Notes: generated from the letters alone by a model not told the origin. DNA of 50,710 nt from Hysterium pulicare CBS 123377 (GCA_000467715.1 AJFK01000790.1:1-50710), one strand, 5' to 3'. Shown: positions 23,050-34,077, counted from the stretch's first letter. Numbers and translations: made by a program.

Positions 23050-26000
23050 CTAAGTTGTTATCTGCCGTACGCAATATCGATTCAAATATGTGAGCGGACC
23101 TGGCCATTCGCAAAGCTTTCCCTTTCTTCGGAGCATTTTGTTCGATCGTCGATGAGCTTTAGCAAGCAGGCGCTGTGTAGAACGCCGATCTGCATGGTCC
23201 TCAGGTAGGACCTCTTTCTCGACGCGATCGACATGCTCCAGGATTTCCACGGCCTTTTGGACTTGCCCATCTAAGCCGCTCTGAAGGTAGGCTAAGGCAA
23301 GCCAGCTCTGAGAGTGGATCTGATCCTTTTCCGGCATTGTGTTCTTCTGAACTTGGACAACATGCTCTAGAAGTTCTAGAGCCTTTTGGACTTGCCCATC
23401 TAAGCCGCTCTGAAGGTAGGCTGAGGCAAGTAAGTCCTCTGATTGCAATCGATATTGGTGGTTCTCTGCTAGCGCAGTTTGCTGGACCTGGACGACGTGC
23501 TCTAGGATTTCTACAGCCGTTCGAATGTTTTCGTTCGCGCCGTCTTGAAGGTAGGCTCTAGCAAGTTCATGCTGTGATACCAATCGATATGGGTGATCTT
23601 CCGCGGGTACCTTGCTTCTAACTTCTACAACGTGCTCAAACAGTTCTATAGCCTCTTGAACCTGCCTATTTTCAAGATAAGCGTGGGCAAGTTCATGCTG
23701 TGATGTTAATTGATCCGGGTGATCTTCCGCGAGTATCTTGCTTCTAACTTCTACAACGTGCTCAATTAGTTCTATAGCCTCTTGAACCTGCCCATTTTTA
23801 AGATAAGTGCGGGCAAGTTCATGCTGTGATGTTAATTGATCCGGGTGATCTTCCGCGAGTATCTTGCTTCTAACTTCTACAACGTGCTCAAACAGTTCTA
23901 TAGCCTCTTGAACCTGCCTATTTTCAAGATAAGCGCGGGCAAGTTCATGCTGTGATGATAATTGACGTGGGTGATCTTCTACTAGTGTTTTATGCCTAAC
24001 TTGCACGACGTGCTCTAGTAGTTTTATAGCCTCTTGCGTTTGGCCATTGTTAAGATAGGCTGAGGCGAGTGCATACTCCGAATCTGATCGATATTCGTCA
24101 TGGTCTGCAAGCCCATTTTGGATTCGGACGATATTCCTCAGTAGGTCTACAGCCGCTTGTACTTGGCCGGTTCGGCGGTAGACCTGGGCAAGCAGGACTT
24201 GTGATACTAGTCGATCAGGATCATCCTCTGGTAACGCCTTCCGAATATGGACAACATGCTCTAGAAGCTTTATGGCCTCTTGGACTTGCCTGTTTGCAAA
24301 GAGAGATCGGGAAAGATTATGCGCACTAGCCAATGTCCTCGAATCCTCCAGGCCGTGCACAGTTTTCGACCACTCATAAGATTCCGACTGCCATTTAATC
24401 GCGTCATTGTACCTTCCGTCATCCCAGAAACGGAAGGCGATTTTCCCACAAAGTTCGTACCTCTCTTCAAGCTCCTCTTCAACACGGCTTTGAAGCATTT
24501 TCAGCACATGCGGCAAGGCCTCGCCCCAGAGATTTCGGTTTTCATGCTTAGGCCACGGCAAGATATCCGCAAGGTCAACGATCACTGCCTTCATCAAATC
24601 GGAAGTTTCCCCTCTTTGTCGAATCCAACTTCTTGTGGCAATGTGTACGAGTCGATGCATGTCATAAGTCCTCCCATTGCTTTGTCCTTGAATGAAAGAG
24701 TAACCCTTCAGAGTTCCTATTGCGGCTGTTCTACGTAGTTCTGGTTCTCTGTGGAGGAGGATGGAGTGAGGAATCGCTTTTGGCTCAAGGTGCGACATGA
24801 ATGCGAGCAGGTAGGCTGCGAGTGGATCTTTGACCGTAATGTGATCAAAAGATATCAACCAAGTCGCTGCAACTGGGTTCTTGGACTCTTTGTATCGAGA
24901 AGTGTCTTGGAAGTCTTCGCTTAACACCTCAATCATACTGTCTTCAGTGTCTCCGAGCAGGTCTCGATATGCGGCAATTGAAATCGTGTTCATGTTGACA
25001 AACGCAGCTGCTTGGGTGATGGCTAAAGGGAGATAAGTGAGTTCATCGAGGAGGCTCGAAACGGCTGAGGGATCTTCCATTTGTTGTTTGTCGACCAGCA
25101 ATTTATGCAAGAGTTCAGTTGCAACTTCTTGTCCCATCTCGGAAACCTCCACTACTTCAGCTCCAGCAAGATCGATGGCGGTTTTTTGACTTCTCGTGGT
25201 GTACAGAATGGATCCCTTGCCACTGGACGGAAGATACTCGGCGATTGCGGAGGAACACTGAGGTTCTGATCCAAAGAGAAGCTCAGAGCTGTCAGCATTG
25301 TCAAGGATGAATAACCACTCTCCAGCCTTATCTTGGCTCAGATATTCCCTAACCATCTTCTTTATATCAGCCTTGTCATCTTGCAGTTCAGGAAGCTGGA
25401 GCTGTCGAGCTATACCTAGGAGGGCTTGCTCAAAGCTCTCCGGGCTGACTGCCGGGACCCACAGAACCGAACAATTCGGACGGGTATTCTTGACTTGATA
25501 AGCAAACTCAAGCGCAATTTGAGTTTTTCCAACGCCGCCAAGGCCAAAGAGAGCAACCCTTTGGCAATAACCATCTTTGAAAAGCCTCTCCTCAAGCGCA
25601 TGCAGCTGCTCGTGACGGCCGATGAATTTGGAGTTCCTTGGGAAAGGAATGTAGTGTAATAAGCTTAAAGGCGCCTTGTTACTGGGCGAGCAGGTACCTA
25701 CTTCATAGAGTTGGTCAGCAATAATTCTAACGCAGTATGCCATGTTATGAGTTTGACAATGCTTTGGATTCTGTGCGGGACTATAAAGGCAATTGTCTTC
25801 CTCGAAGTTCTCTACATGGTCATTTGAGAGGGAGACACGATTTGGACGTGAGGAGGAACAAATTCTGGGATCACAGAATGAAACCCCAATGTAGGCGATT
25901 CAATTGATCTTCGTAGTCTAACCTTGGTGGACATGGTCTGAATCCAATAATATCTGTCGAATCTCTCGAACAATTCGCGTATAGCCTGGATCACGAGCAG

Positions 26001-27349
26001 GGAATTTCGTCATATTCATGTGATTCGCGTCTATGCCATAGTGTCGTTCACCGGGTATGACTGCGGATTCCTTCGGAACGATGAGCGACTTGACCACCGG
26101 AATCCGCTCATAAAAGCAGATAATTTCGATGCGGGATCCTTCCAGCTTTCTCTTCTCGAGAACATTGTGAAAACCATCCTGCACGATTAATAGAAGCTCG
26201 GATCCACGCTTGAGGAGCCTGACGATATTACGGTTGGTCGGCTTCACGAGATCAGCAATTTCGGCCAACGTAGAGCCCCATTTTGCCAGGTCGGCACCAT
26301 GATGTGGTGTTCCCAAGAAGCAAATCCCCGTTGTGCAAGTCTCGATCGCTTTAAGGTGGGAATGTCGGGATTCTCGTGAGATGGCTAAGGCGCGCTGAGT
26401 GACGAGTCCGCCGAGGGAGTGGACGACAAAAATGATCTTTCGGTTGGCCTAGCTTCGTATTAGCATGTATCCAACAATCAGCAAAAATTTGACAAAGGGC
26501 AAGCCATGGTCTGTCTTAAATCTAAATACCAGAATAGTATCCGGAAGGTGTAGTTCCTCGCTGTTGTGCATTCATATGCCGGCTCAGTGGACGTTGGTGT
26601 TGAAGGAAGTCTAAGCACATATGTGTGCAAGGAAAAAGGAAACAGAGGGCAAACAATCTCTAGCTTTCTCCGGAACAATGTATCTGCCACCCTTAATGTA
26701 GTTCCACTCAAAGACAATCGAAGGGGTGCTTTCAAGGTGGGAAAGGCCATTGATAGCCTTCTCAGAGCTCAACCAGCTTTGTCCACCGGAACAACCTCAT
26801 TATTGATAGGAATGTACATCGTTCAGGGCCACGAAATCCTTGCCTTATTGTGTAGTATGAATCAAACCAAAAATTGAAGATGCTATGAAAGAGTAGAAAT
26901 TAAGCGCAAAGACCATTGCTTTGCGGCTCATGAATCAAAATAGATCAACCAATTACTCAAGTACGTACCGCATTTCCGCGTCTATGGCCTCCTAAATCTC
27001 CAAGTAGGTTATCCGCGTAGCCAGCAACGCCATCTTGTGCAGCATGTCTCCACCAGTTGACAATATCCGCGTCGTATCCATAAGTCATAATTCTAGCATC
27101 CGTGACATCCTCTTTCAAAAGATCCCTGGGCCAATGTATGCCGCTTTCTGTATGGAGCCAAGTACTGTACGCATTGCCGGTCAACCCGTGTACAAATACG
27201 ATATCGACAGTCGCGGAGGGTGGATTATGGAGCACTTTGATCCCATAGCTGTCGTTCTTCGCTATCTGATCGGCGTCAGTAGCGCTGGCTTGAGGCTGGT
27301 TGCTTCGGGTGGATGGCCGGAACAGGAGCTTCTTTAGGGATCGTGGCAT
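23050..27349 (-). CDS. NLR-like STAND protein: alpha/beta-hydrolase (SesB-like) + NB-ARC + TPR
   Basis: This has the domain order of fungal NLR-like proteins used in non-self recognition and programmed cell death. Exon 1 (27349-26969) and exon 2 (26448 to about 25923) encode a lipase-like hydrolase: VFVHGLTGNAYSTW, nucleophile FVVHSLGGLV, GTPHHGADLA and a late His in NHMNMTKF. The intron between them is 520 nt. Exon 3 (to 23050) carries NB-ARC: Walker A GLGGVGKTQ, Walker B FILDNAD, TTR and LPLA. It continues with about ten 42-residue TPR units of the kinesin-light-chain type. The exon 2/3 junction is uncertain: acceptor 25812 keeps frame (about 1222 residues), whereas the better-sized acceptor at 25865 breaks it. 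The ligand and cell-death role are inferred from the family. Three central TPR units are almost identical in DNA. Confidence 0.87.
23572..23949 (-). repeat. Three tandem 126-bp TPR-coding units, almost identical
   Basis: Units occupy 23824-23949, 23698-23823 and 23572-23697; each encodes 42 residues starting HELA and containing QVQEAIEL. The first two differ at about 5 of 126 bases by eye; the third is slightly more divergent. Flanking TPR units are clearly more diverged. High identity between repeats is a known mark of fungal NLR repeat domains undergoing unequal exchange or gene conversion. Confidence 0.9.
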
Positions 27350-28058
27350 GATCAGCCGGTGGAACTATTTAAACATTATGTAGGAGAAGAGCGGGTATTG
27401 CGAGAATGAAGAAATTGCTTCGAAGACGAAGCAACAAGGCTTGCCGCCCAAGTTCTTCAGCTTTGGGTGCCGGCTGCGAGGCTGAGTGCAGGACTCGAGC
27501 AGCACCAATGGGAGTTAGAGACATCCTGTGGCTTCAGCAACCTCGAAGCCTCCCGAACACCTCTATTGCGTCTGTCTGACTAACTTCGTAAAATAATACT
27601 TGTCGAATGAATAGTGCTGCCTGGGATTACTAATTGAGAAAACACGATTTGGATATGTTAAAACATGTTATCAGCTCAGCTTCTTCTGTTTCGTGACCAA
27701 TCAACTAAATGACAAAACATCGTTTCTGCACCATGCTTGATGTGGCTGGTTATTGTGAGGTGCTTCATGTTCTGAAGAGATTTGAACTCCAGGTCTTTAA
27801 GGAGCTGATGGGATGGAGTGATGTGGACGATATGTGATGGATATTGTGATGTTTGAAAGCTATATTTACCTCTGTGAGGTACCGCTAAACTTTCCCTAGC
27901 ACGTGATATAGATCCAGAAAGCAGAAGCAACTCTCAACTGATCCCAAAGTCTACGACGAGTACAAGCAACATATCTATAGTGATCACGACAGACGAGTGT
28001 GTATGGATGAAGAGTCAACAATACAATAATTTCAACAGAATTCCCCAATCCCACGCGA
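27350..28058. other. Spacer upstream of the NLR-like gene
   Basis: 709 bases with a moderately AT-rich middle. It contains the NLR promoter and the 3' end of the OS-9 gene (both minus strand). Only motif-free frames are present. Confidence 0.5.
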
Positions 28059-29698
28059 CTACAGCTCGTCCTTGTATACCTCCTCACTGCCCTCCTCACT
28101 CTGCTTCTCATCCTTATTCTCCCTAGAATCGTTCTCACCAGACTTCTTCTCCTTCTTCCCCTTTTCCTTCTCATCATCATCTTCCTCCGCCTCGATAATC
28201 CCTCTAAACTCCCTTCCCCTAGGCGTATCCACCAAATCAAGCTTCCAGCCCTTCCTACCCGCCAACTTCTGCAGATTATGCTTCAACTTCTCAACATCCT
28301 TCGGATCGGCAATATTCAGCTTCTTCATTTCCTGTGCGCTCATCATTTTGCCGTCGCTAGTCGCTACGGTGCCGATGTAGGTTTCCTTGCCGCCGCCTGC
28401 GACGACGGATTTCTCGATGACTTTGCCTTCGGACCCTACTTCTTTTTGGGCACCGACTTCAATGCCTCCGATTATGGGGCGGCCAGGTGATCCATCTTCT
28501 GCGTCCTTGACCAGTGCCAGGAAATCTTCAGCTTCATTTGCTTTGCCTTCCAACTTGGCCGCCGTCCATGCATCGATGTCTTTTTCTGTGAGAACAGGTT
28601 GGCAAGCAATAGGATTTGCTCGGTTGTCCGAGGGAGGATGGAAGGCGATATCGTTGCAGAGACGAGGCGTGTGGATGACCATTAGATAGGAACATGTAGC
28701 GATTTCCTTAATCGAGGCGATGCGGTCGGAGGTATGGGGATGGCAATGAAACTACGAATAACTTTGTTAGCATCTCAACAGTTGAAAGATTTTTATTGTG
28801 GCAGTGGACGTGCTTACCTGCACCTCGATCTTCCTCTCCTTGCGCGTAAGGTCGCATTCAGTCCCTCCAGCCAGCCTCTGCACCATATATCTCGATGTTC
28901 CCTTAGTCTCCAGCTTCGCAACCTCCAAACTGCTCTTCACATCATCCATCTCCGGCTCCGGCTCCGGCTCTGAACCCAGCGTCTTCCTAGATTCTTTCCC
29001 TACTTTACCACCTTTTCCCTTACCCTTTCCGCCAGGAAATCTACCTAGTGTAAAACTCTTCTGGGAAGTATCTTCCACTGGGGGATAAATTGGAACGCCG
29101 CGACTCGGGGGCAATTGGTGGAATTGCTTTACTTGATCCTTATAGCAGAAGCTGTAGCTCCACCACCCACTGAGGAAATATATGCAATGCCCCTGCATCC
29201 CCTCTAACAACTCCCATCCGCGATCCGTCGCCCGCATCAGCTCTTTCTCTTCTTCATCTTCCGCTTGCTCTGCGGTGGCTGTTGCGTTCTGCTCCGCTGT
29301 CACGATGGGGATACTGCAGATGTAGCGCTGTCCTCCCAACACAACTGCTTCGTAGGTCTCTCCAAGGTCCTCGGAATCGATGTCACTCTTGTGGTGCACG
29401 GTTCCCGTTGTTTGCTTGTTCGGTTTCGACAGCTCTTGCGTTTCTTGCGAGTCCGGCGCGGGTAAGGGTGTGGAGCGAGGTGTAGAGTGTGCAAGGCGTG
29501 ACGATGCATACTCTTCGGTAACAAAGGTATCTGGAAAAATTACCTCATACTGCGAAGGAATTAGCGTTCGATATGTTTGAGTATAATTAGGCGAGCATCT
29601 ACCTGAGGAAAAGCAAGCAGGTCATCGAAGACTGAGAATGCAGGCGCGCTTGCAAGAGCGAGCCTTAGGAAAGCCGGAAGGGCCCAGAAGTTCTTCAT
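28059..29698 (-). CDS. YOS9: OS-9/Yos9-type ER lectin for glycoprotein quality control
   Basis: Yos9/OS-9 reads trimmed N-glycans on misfolded glycoproteins in the ER lumen and passes them to the Hrd1 ubiquitin ligase complex. Exons are 29698-29603, 29549-28818 and 28751-28059 (introns 53 and 66 nt); the product is 506 residues. Exon 1 is a signal peptide (LPAFLRLALASAPAFS). The MRH lectin domain follows, with paired cysteines, the sugar-contacting block WWSYSFCYKDQVKQFHQ, and after the second splice FHCHPHTSDRI and ATCSYLMVIHTPRLCND. The tail is acidic and Lys-rich and ends in KDEL, an ER-retrieval signal. S. cerevisiae Yos9 ends in HDEL, so the retrieval logic is the same. The gene lies 2 genes from no obvious partner; Stt3, also in this window, works earlier in the same N-glycan pathway. 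Confidence 0.93.
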
Positions 29699-30110
29699 TG
29701 CTATCGCAGGAGGTTACTGCGTAGGGGTGAATTGAGATTGTGACTGCGGTGGGTGATAGATGGCGGAGCTTAGATGTTTGCTTGGAGCCAGATTGTCACT
29801 TTCGCGAAAGATCATCCCGAACCCTTCCGAATTCGGTTAGGCCATTACCGAGCGGAGAGTGACATTCACTCCTTTAGACCATCAACAATTGTGAGAGATA
29901 TACCAAGAGACATGTTTCAACAAGGGGAAACATGACAATAGCTTAACATTGAAGGATGCTGAAGTCGGAAATTCCCAACTTTTCTGGCCTGAGACAGAAG
30001 CAGTCTATTGTTGCCAGATACCTCATTTCATTAATGTCTTGAGAGTACACCGATAACACCGTGCTCACATCTTCCTAATACAAATACATTCTATTCTCAT
30101 TTGTTCCGGC
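29699..30110. other. Spacer upstream of OS-9 gene
   Basis: 412 bases between Jac1 (3' end) and the OS-9 start, both minus strand. No frame is supported; it is probably the OS-9 promoter. Confidence 0.5.
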
Positions 30111-30839
30111 TCAGTGTATTAGGACAACTGCCTTCCCTTTCTCCCACGCATCCAGGCTCTCTTTGATATTGATCCAATACCTCAACTTCACAGCCTCCCT
30201 TTGAGCCGTCTCCACATCATCCTTCGCAAACGCATCTTCCAAAACCCGAACACTGTTATCAATCCTCTGATCATTCCCCACCTTCATCTCCAGCAGATCC
30301 TCCTCCTTTTCCGCCTCCTCAATTTGTTCTCTTGTATCCAGTACTTCCATCAACAGCTCTGGATCTTCAACCTTCGCCGTCTCATCTTCAGCGACGTCGA
30401 TTCCTCGAAGCGATAGTAGATATTGTGCTCTCAATAAAGGCGATTGTAAAGTTTTGAAAGCTTCGTTTATCCGCGCAGACATTGCCTGTGCTTTGCTTTT
30501 GTTTTCCGGTGGATGTAAGTCCGGGTGTGCTCGCCCTTGCAACTGAAGGAACTCTTTTCGAAGAGTGGGGATGTGGATTGAAAAGCGCCCATTCGGAGGT
30601 GGCCCTTCAGGAAGTGCTTGTGGGAAGAAGTCATAATGCGTAGGCAATTTGAGTGGCTCCTCACGAGAAGTCGATGAAGAAGCCGTAGACTGTCTTCGCC
30701 GGGCGTTCGATTGAGGGGTTGACTGCAAGCACGAAAGGCAGGCTGTCGGTCTATGCCGCGTAACGAACGGGGCGGAGGTTGCTTCGGAGGTGACTGCAGC
30801 GCGCAACCAACGGATGGCTGCTTGTGAAGCAGGGCGCAT
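30111..30839 (-). CDS. JAC1: Mitochondrial J-domain co-chaperone Jac1 (HscB family)
   Basis: Jac1/HscB stimulates the mitochondrial Hsp70 that releases iron-sulfur clusters from the scaffold Isu. Single exon, 242 residues. The first 60 residues are rich in Arg, Ser and Ala with few acids, as in a mitochondrial targeting sequence. The J domain follows: THYDFFP at its start, then the invariant HPD in AHPDLHPP, then INEAFKTLQSPLLRAQYLL. The C-terminal three-helix bundle that binds Isu is present (EDPELLMEVLDTREQIEEA and RYWINIKESLD). Length and order match the family; yeast Jac1 is 184 residues, and the difference is mostly in the leader. Confidence 0.93.
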   Translation of the reverse strand: MRPASQAAIRWLRAAVTSEATSAPFVTRHRPTACLSCLQSTPQSNARRRQSTASSSTSREEPLKLPTHYDFFPQALPEGPPPNGRFSIHIPTLRKEFLQLQGRAHPDLHPPENKSKAQAMSARINEAFKTLQSPLLRAQYLLSLRGIDVAEDETAKVEDPELLMEVLDTREQIEEAEKEEDLLEMKVGNDQRIDNSVRVLEDAFAKDDVETAQREAVKLRYWINIKESLDAWEKGKAVVLIH

Positions 30840-31202
30840 GATGCGCGATATCAGAAAAGCTGGTTATTGGCAAGAAGAGCGAGGTCCAGGCATGTAACGG
30901 AGCGTGGCGCAAGGGTGTCGTCGGTATTGAGGCTGTGGTGGATTGGTTATACAGCCAGTTGTTGAAGGCGGAACCCGTCACCGGATGACGACAAGGGGTT
31001 CACGTGCCAGCAAAAAAAGCTTAACATAAGCTTACCTAAACTACGTCATCGCTTTCCCCACACTTCTTAAACCGCCTGCAGGGCCAACGCCAGTTTTATT
31101 TCCTTTACCCTCTTCGACCTAATCTATCAACTACCACCCGCCGGCCATTCATAGCGCCATCAACTTCCAACCTCCTTTCAACATCTAAAGAACTCCTGCA
31201 AG
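30840..31202. other. Divergent promoter between Jac1 and MARVEL-like genes
   Basis: 363 bases between divergent starts. It is CT-rich before the rightward gene and includes a direct pair of AAGCTTA motifs near 31017-31035. No frame is supported. Confidence 0.5.
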
Positions 31203-31746
31203 ATGGCTTTCGCATTTGTTCTCCCCCTCCGCGCTGTCCAAGCTGTGCTAGCTATCATCATTCTTGGACTCACAGCCTACGTTATCGATGCTTGGAATGG
31301 ACCCTACGACTATTCCGAATGGACACCGTCCAGCGTAGATTTCATGCTTTTTACCTCCATCTGGACCCTTCTCGCTGTCGCCTACCTCATCCTGGCTCCC
31401 GCTCGCTTCCCTCAGGCTGCGCATAAATGGGCCATCGTGGCGGTTGAGGCTTTGACTATGATCTTTTGGTTCGCAGCTTGGGTTGCTGTTGCTACACTTT
31501 GGGGCGATATCAGGTGCGGCAGTCATGGTGGGCCTTGCGGTGCCGGTACTGCGGCTATTGTCTTTGGAGCTATTGAATGGTAAGGACTTTAAGCTTCTCC
31601 CTCGCAGGTTACTTAACGTACTGATTTTAAATGACAGGCTCACTTTCGTCGCTACTACTGTTATGGCCGCGTTGCATATTCGAGATACTGGCAGACACGA
31701 TCCGACGCACGACCCAGCCATGGAGGTCAGGCAGGCAGGTGTCTAG
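31203..31746 (+). CDS. Four-span MARVEL-like membrane protein
   Basis: Exons are 31203-31579 and 31638-31746, joined by a 58-nt intron in the last membrane segment; the product is 161 residues. Four hydrophobic segments are visible: LRAVQAVLAIIILGLTAYVI, the block around FMLFTSIWTLLAVAYLILA, the block around ALTMIFWFAAWVAVATLW, and the spliced segment around AIVFGAIEWLTFVATTVMA. Two cysteines (RCGSHGGPCG) lie in the last extracytoplasmic loop and may form a disulfide. This topology and length match fungal MARVEL-domain proteins linked to membrane apposition and vesicle traffic. The exact role is unknown. The ATG follows an A-rich leader (CTGCAAG before ATG). Confidence 0.85.
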
Positions 31747-32184
31747 AATGACAACTACCAAGATTCGCTGCTGAGCGCAGGATAGACAGACAAATGACGG
31801 GCTATAACATGGTTGAGTTGAGATGATTTGCTTTGACGATGATACCCAGTCTATACTCAAGCGATGGTTTTGGCGTTATGTGCTTGGATTTGCCTTGTTC
31901 GAACAGATTGACTCCTTGATTTCTTCCCTAATGAGCGTACTGGGTTTCTGTTATGCCAAATCGGACAAAGCTAGTAATTTTAATTTTAATGTTACCTATC
32001 CTTACAATTCACCATGCATAGATGGGCAAACAGTTCACGCCACCAGATGCTTACGTGAACTTGTTAGCTGCCCCTTAAAGGGTGCAGAGACCACTTTTCT
32101 GGTACCAAATTAATGGTGCTACATAGATCCGAAATCTCGCTCTCATGCTCCTTCAGCAAGTAAACACATTGGCACAATAGGATA
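31747..32184. other. Convergent spacer between MARVEL-like and hypothetical membrane protein genes
   Basis: 438 bases between two gene 3' ends, AT-rich. A frame at 31823-32113 has no support. Confidence 0.5.
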
Positions 32185-33450
32185 TTACTCGAGTCTCTCT
32201 GCTTCTTGTACCCTATTCTCGTAGTCCTTTAGCACTCTTTCAGTGGCTTCGACGTTTTGCCGCATTTGGACTACCATCGCTTCAACCTGTGTTCGGTGCT
32301 CCGGCGGAAAATTTGGATTGGAGAGTGCCTCTTCTATCTCGAACAATGTTGATCTAGATCTTTCCCACCCAGCGCGAATATATGCCACCGTTACTCGCGG
32401 ACCGTGTTGATCTGGTGTCGGGACAGTCGATGACTTAGGGCACCAGCGACTATCTGATTCCATCGATTGCAATTGGTTGATGAACCTCCTCGAGTCATTG
32501 ATCATCCACTCCAGCTCCGCCAATTTGACCCAATACCAGCTGTGCAGGCCTGTTAGAAGTTCCAGCTCACGCCGTTGCCCATCTTTATACTCCTGCTCGC
32601 TATTCTTGTAGAAGTCGTCCTCTTTTTGGATCGTGTGCAACCAAACATATTCTGCTTCCTTGAGGAGCACGCCCCTCATGTCCTGAAGTTCTTCAATATG
32701 TGCTTGAAGCTTCTCAATACTGTCATCTCCTGGGATCCAACGATAGTCTCTCTTGGGAAGCCATGTAAAAAAGCGATCGAAGTCCAGACCCATCCGATGA
32801 GGGGCGGTCCCCTCGGGAGGAAGCGGTGGACTCTCGGTAATAACCAGCGGCCGAGGAACAGTATTGTTTTGGAGGAACGGGCTTGAAGAGCTTATGTGAT
32901 TCTTGATCCAGGCTTGGGCCCATACCGGCATTGATTTTATGAAGGTCTGATCTTCCGATAGCCGCTGCAGTTCCTCGCGTTGTTTGGATTGTGCCGCCAG
33001 AAAAGCTCGCTGTGCTGATTGGTACTCTCCTGTATACGAATAATACCATTTTGAGGTGTAATTGCCACAAAATAAGCCTGCACTAGCAGCACCAAGATAA
33101 CGCATCCACCCAGTCACGCCAGGAAAGGTTCGAGGACGTAGGGCGATGCACACACCGAGTGCAGCACCGACTATATTCCCATCATCAAGGCCAAGCCTCC
33201 CGTTGCGTTCCCAGATTCTGCCTGGCGGCTTTGGATCCACACCTTCTCTTTTCAGGCACAATTTGATCGTCTGCCATTCAGCGCATCCCATTCCCAGAAA
33301 CATGACCGCTTGGGGTATTGTGAGCACTGCCGTAGCTTTCAAGAAGGTACCAGGACGACTTGTTCCTCTCAACGACCTCCAAACGGTGAAAAGTGTGGCG
33401 CCTGCGACGCTTAGTTGTATCCCACCTACGGGGGAGTCGAAGGCCGTCAA
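32185..33450 (-). CDS. Hypothetical membrane protein with C-terminal coiled coil
   Basis: Single open frame of 421 residues; I do not recognise the family. The N-terminal 150 residues contain about three weak hydrophobic segments (around SVAGATLFTVW, TFLKATAVLTIPQAVMFLGM and VGAALGVCIALRP / YLGAASAGLFCGNY), with Gly and Ala as small spacing residues. The rest is soluble, rich in Trp, Arg and Glu, and predicted by eye to be largely helical, ending in a coiled coil (Gln/Glu-rich, about residues 370-420). The small Gly/Ala-spaced segments recall mitochondrial inner-membrane proteins, but there is no clear targeting sequence. Sub-cellular location is therefore open. The start at 33450 is the only in-frame ATG before the first hydrophobic segment. 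Confidence 0.75.
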   Translation of the reverse strand: MTAFDSPVGGIQLSVAGATLFTVWRSLRGTSRPGTFLKATAVLTIPQAVMFLGMGCAEWQTIKLCLKREGVDPKPPGRIWERNGRLGLDDGNIVGAALGVCIALRPRTFPGVTGWMRYLGAASAGLFCGNYTSKWYYSYTGEYQSAQRAFLAAQSKQREELQRLSEDQTFIKSMPVWAQAWIKNHISSSSPFLQNNTVPRPLVITESPPLPPEGTAPHRMGLDFDRFFTWLPKRDYRWIPGDDSIEKLQAHIEELQDMRGVLLKEAEYVWLHTIQKEDDFYKNSEQEYKDGQRRELELLTGLHSWYWVKLAELEWMINDSRRFINQLQSMESDSRWCPKSSTVPTPDQHGPRVTVAYIRAGWERSRSTLFEIEEALSNPNFPPEHRTQVEAMVVQMRQNVEATERVLKDYENRVQEAERLE

Positions 33451-34077
33451 TGGGTCTGGTCTCCGTGGAGAGATAGGATGCTGACCTTCACCTATTATCC
33501 GTTAAAGGAAGTCTTTGGCAGATTCAAATTGGGGAGCAACATCACGGAAAGGTACCTGGAGGGGTGAATAAACGCGTCATTGTAGCTTCCAAATCCCTGG
33601 TGTCCTCAAGGCTTGCTCAGCATAATCATTTTGGGTGTGAATGCAAGATGGCTCAGTGCATGATGAAGCTTGAACGAGTGAATACGAGGGTCTGAGGCCG
33701 AAGCCATTTCGAGGGGAGGTTACGCAGCTTGCCATCCACGGGATTCACCCAGAAATGGCAGGAAGTTTTACCGAGATGCCCTCGCCTGAACTTGCTGTGA
33801 TGCTCGCGTTGGCCGTGACATCTTCTCCGGAACACCAATGCACCCAATGCGCCCCAATGTCACTAATTGACCTCAGAGAGTGGAAGTGACATTTGCAGCC
33901 TAGTGCATTAAAGGCTTCGCAGAACCGTGTAACTGACTTTACCGCCCGTGTAACTAACTTCGCCACATTCCTATCAAGCTTCATTTCACCGATGATTGAA
34001 CCCCACCAAAGAACACCCACCTAAGCCTCCCATAATTGAGCATTCTCAAGCTACGACATCCCCCATAGCCCCTTCAC
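33451..34077. other. Divergent promoter region
   Basis: 627 bases between divergent genes (starts 33450 minus and 34078 plus). Frames at 33653-33847 and 33745-34020 lack motifs. A short near-duplicate, GTGTAACTGAC / GTGTAACTAAC, occurs at about 33926-33957. Confidence 0.5.

Noticed and set aside
23572-23949. CRISPR-like regular spacing of identical repeats
   Set aside because: The repeats are 126-bp coding units without spacers and encode TPRs in a eukaryotic gene.
26566-26877. 103-codon plus-strand frame inside the 520-nt NLR intron
   Set aside because: No motif, no splice support; more likely chance in an AT-balanced intron, although it is noted because the intron is unusually long.
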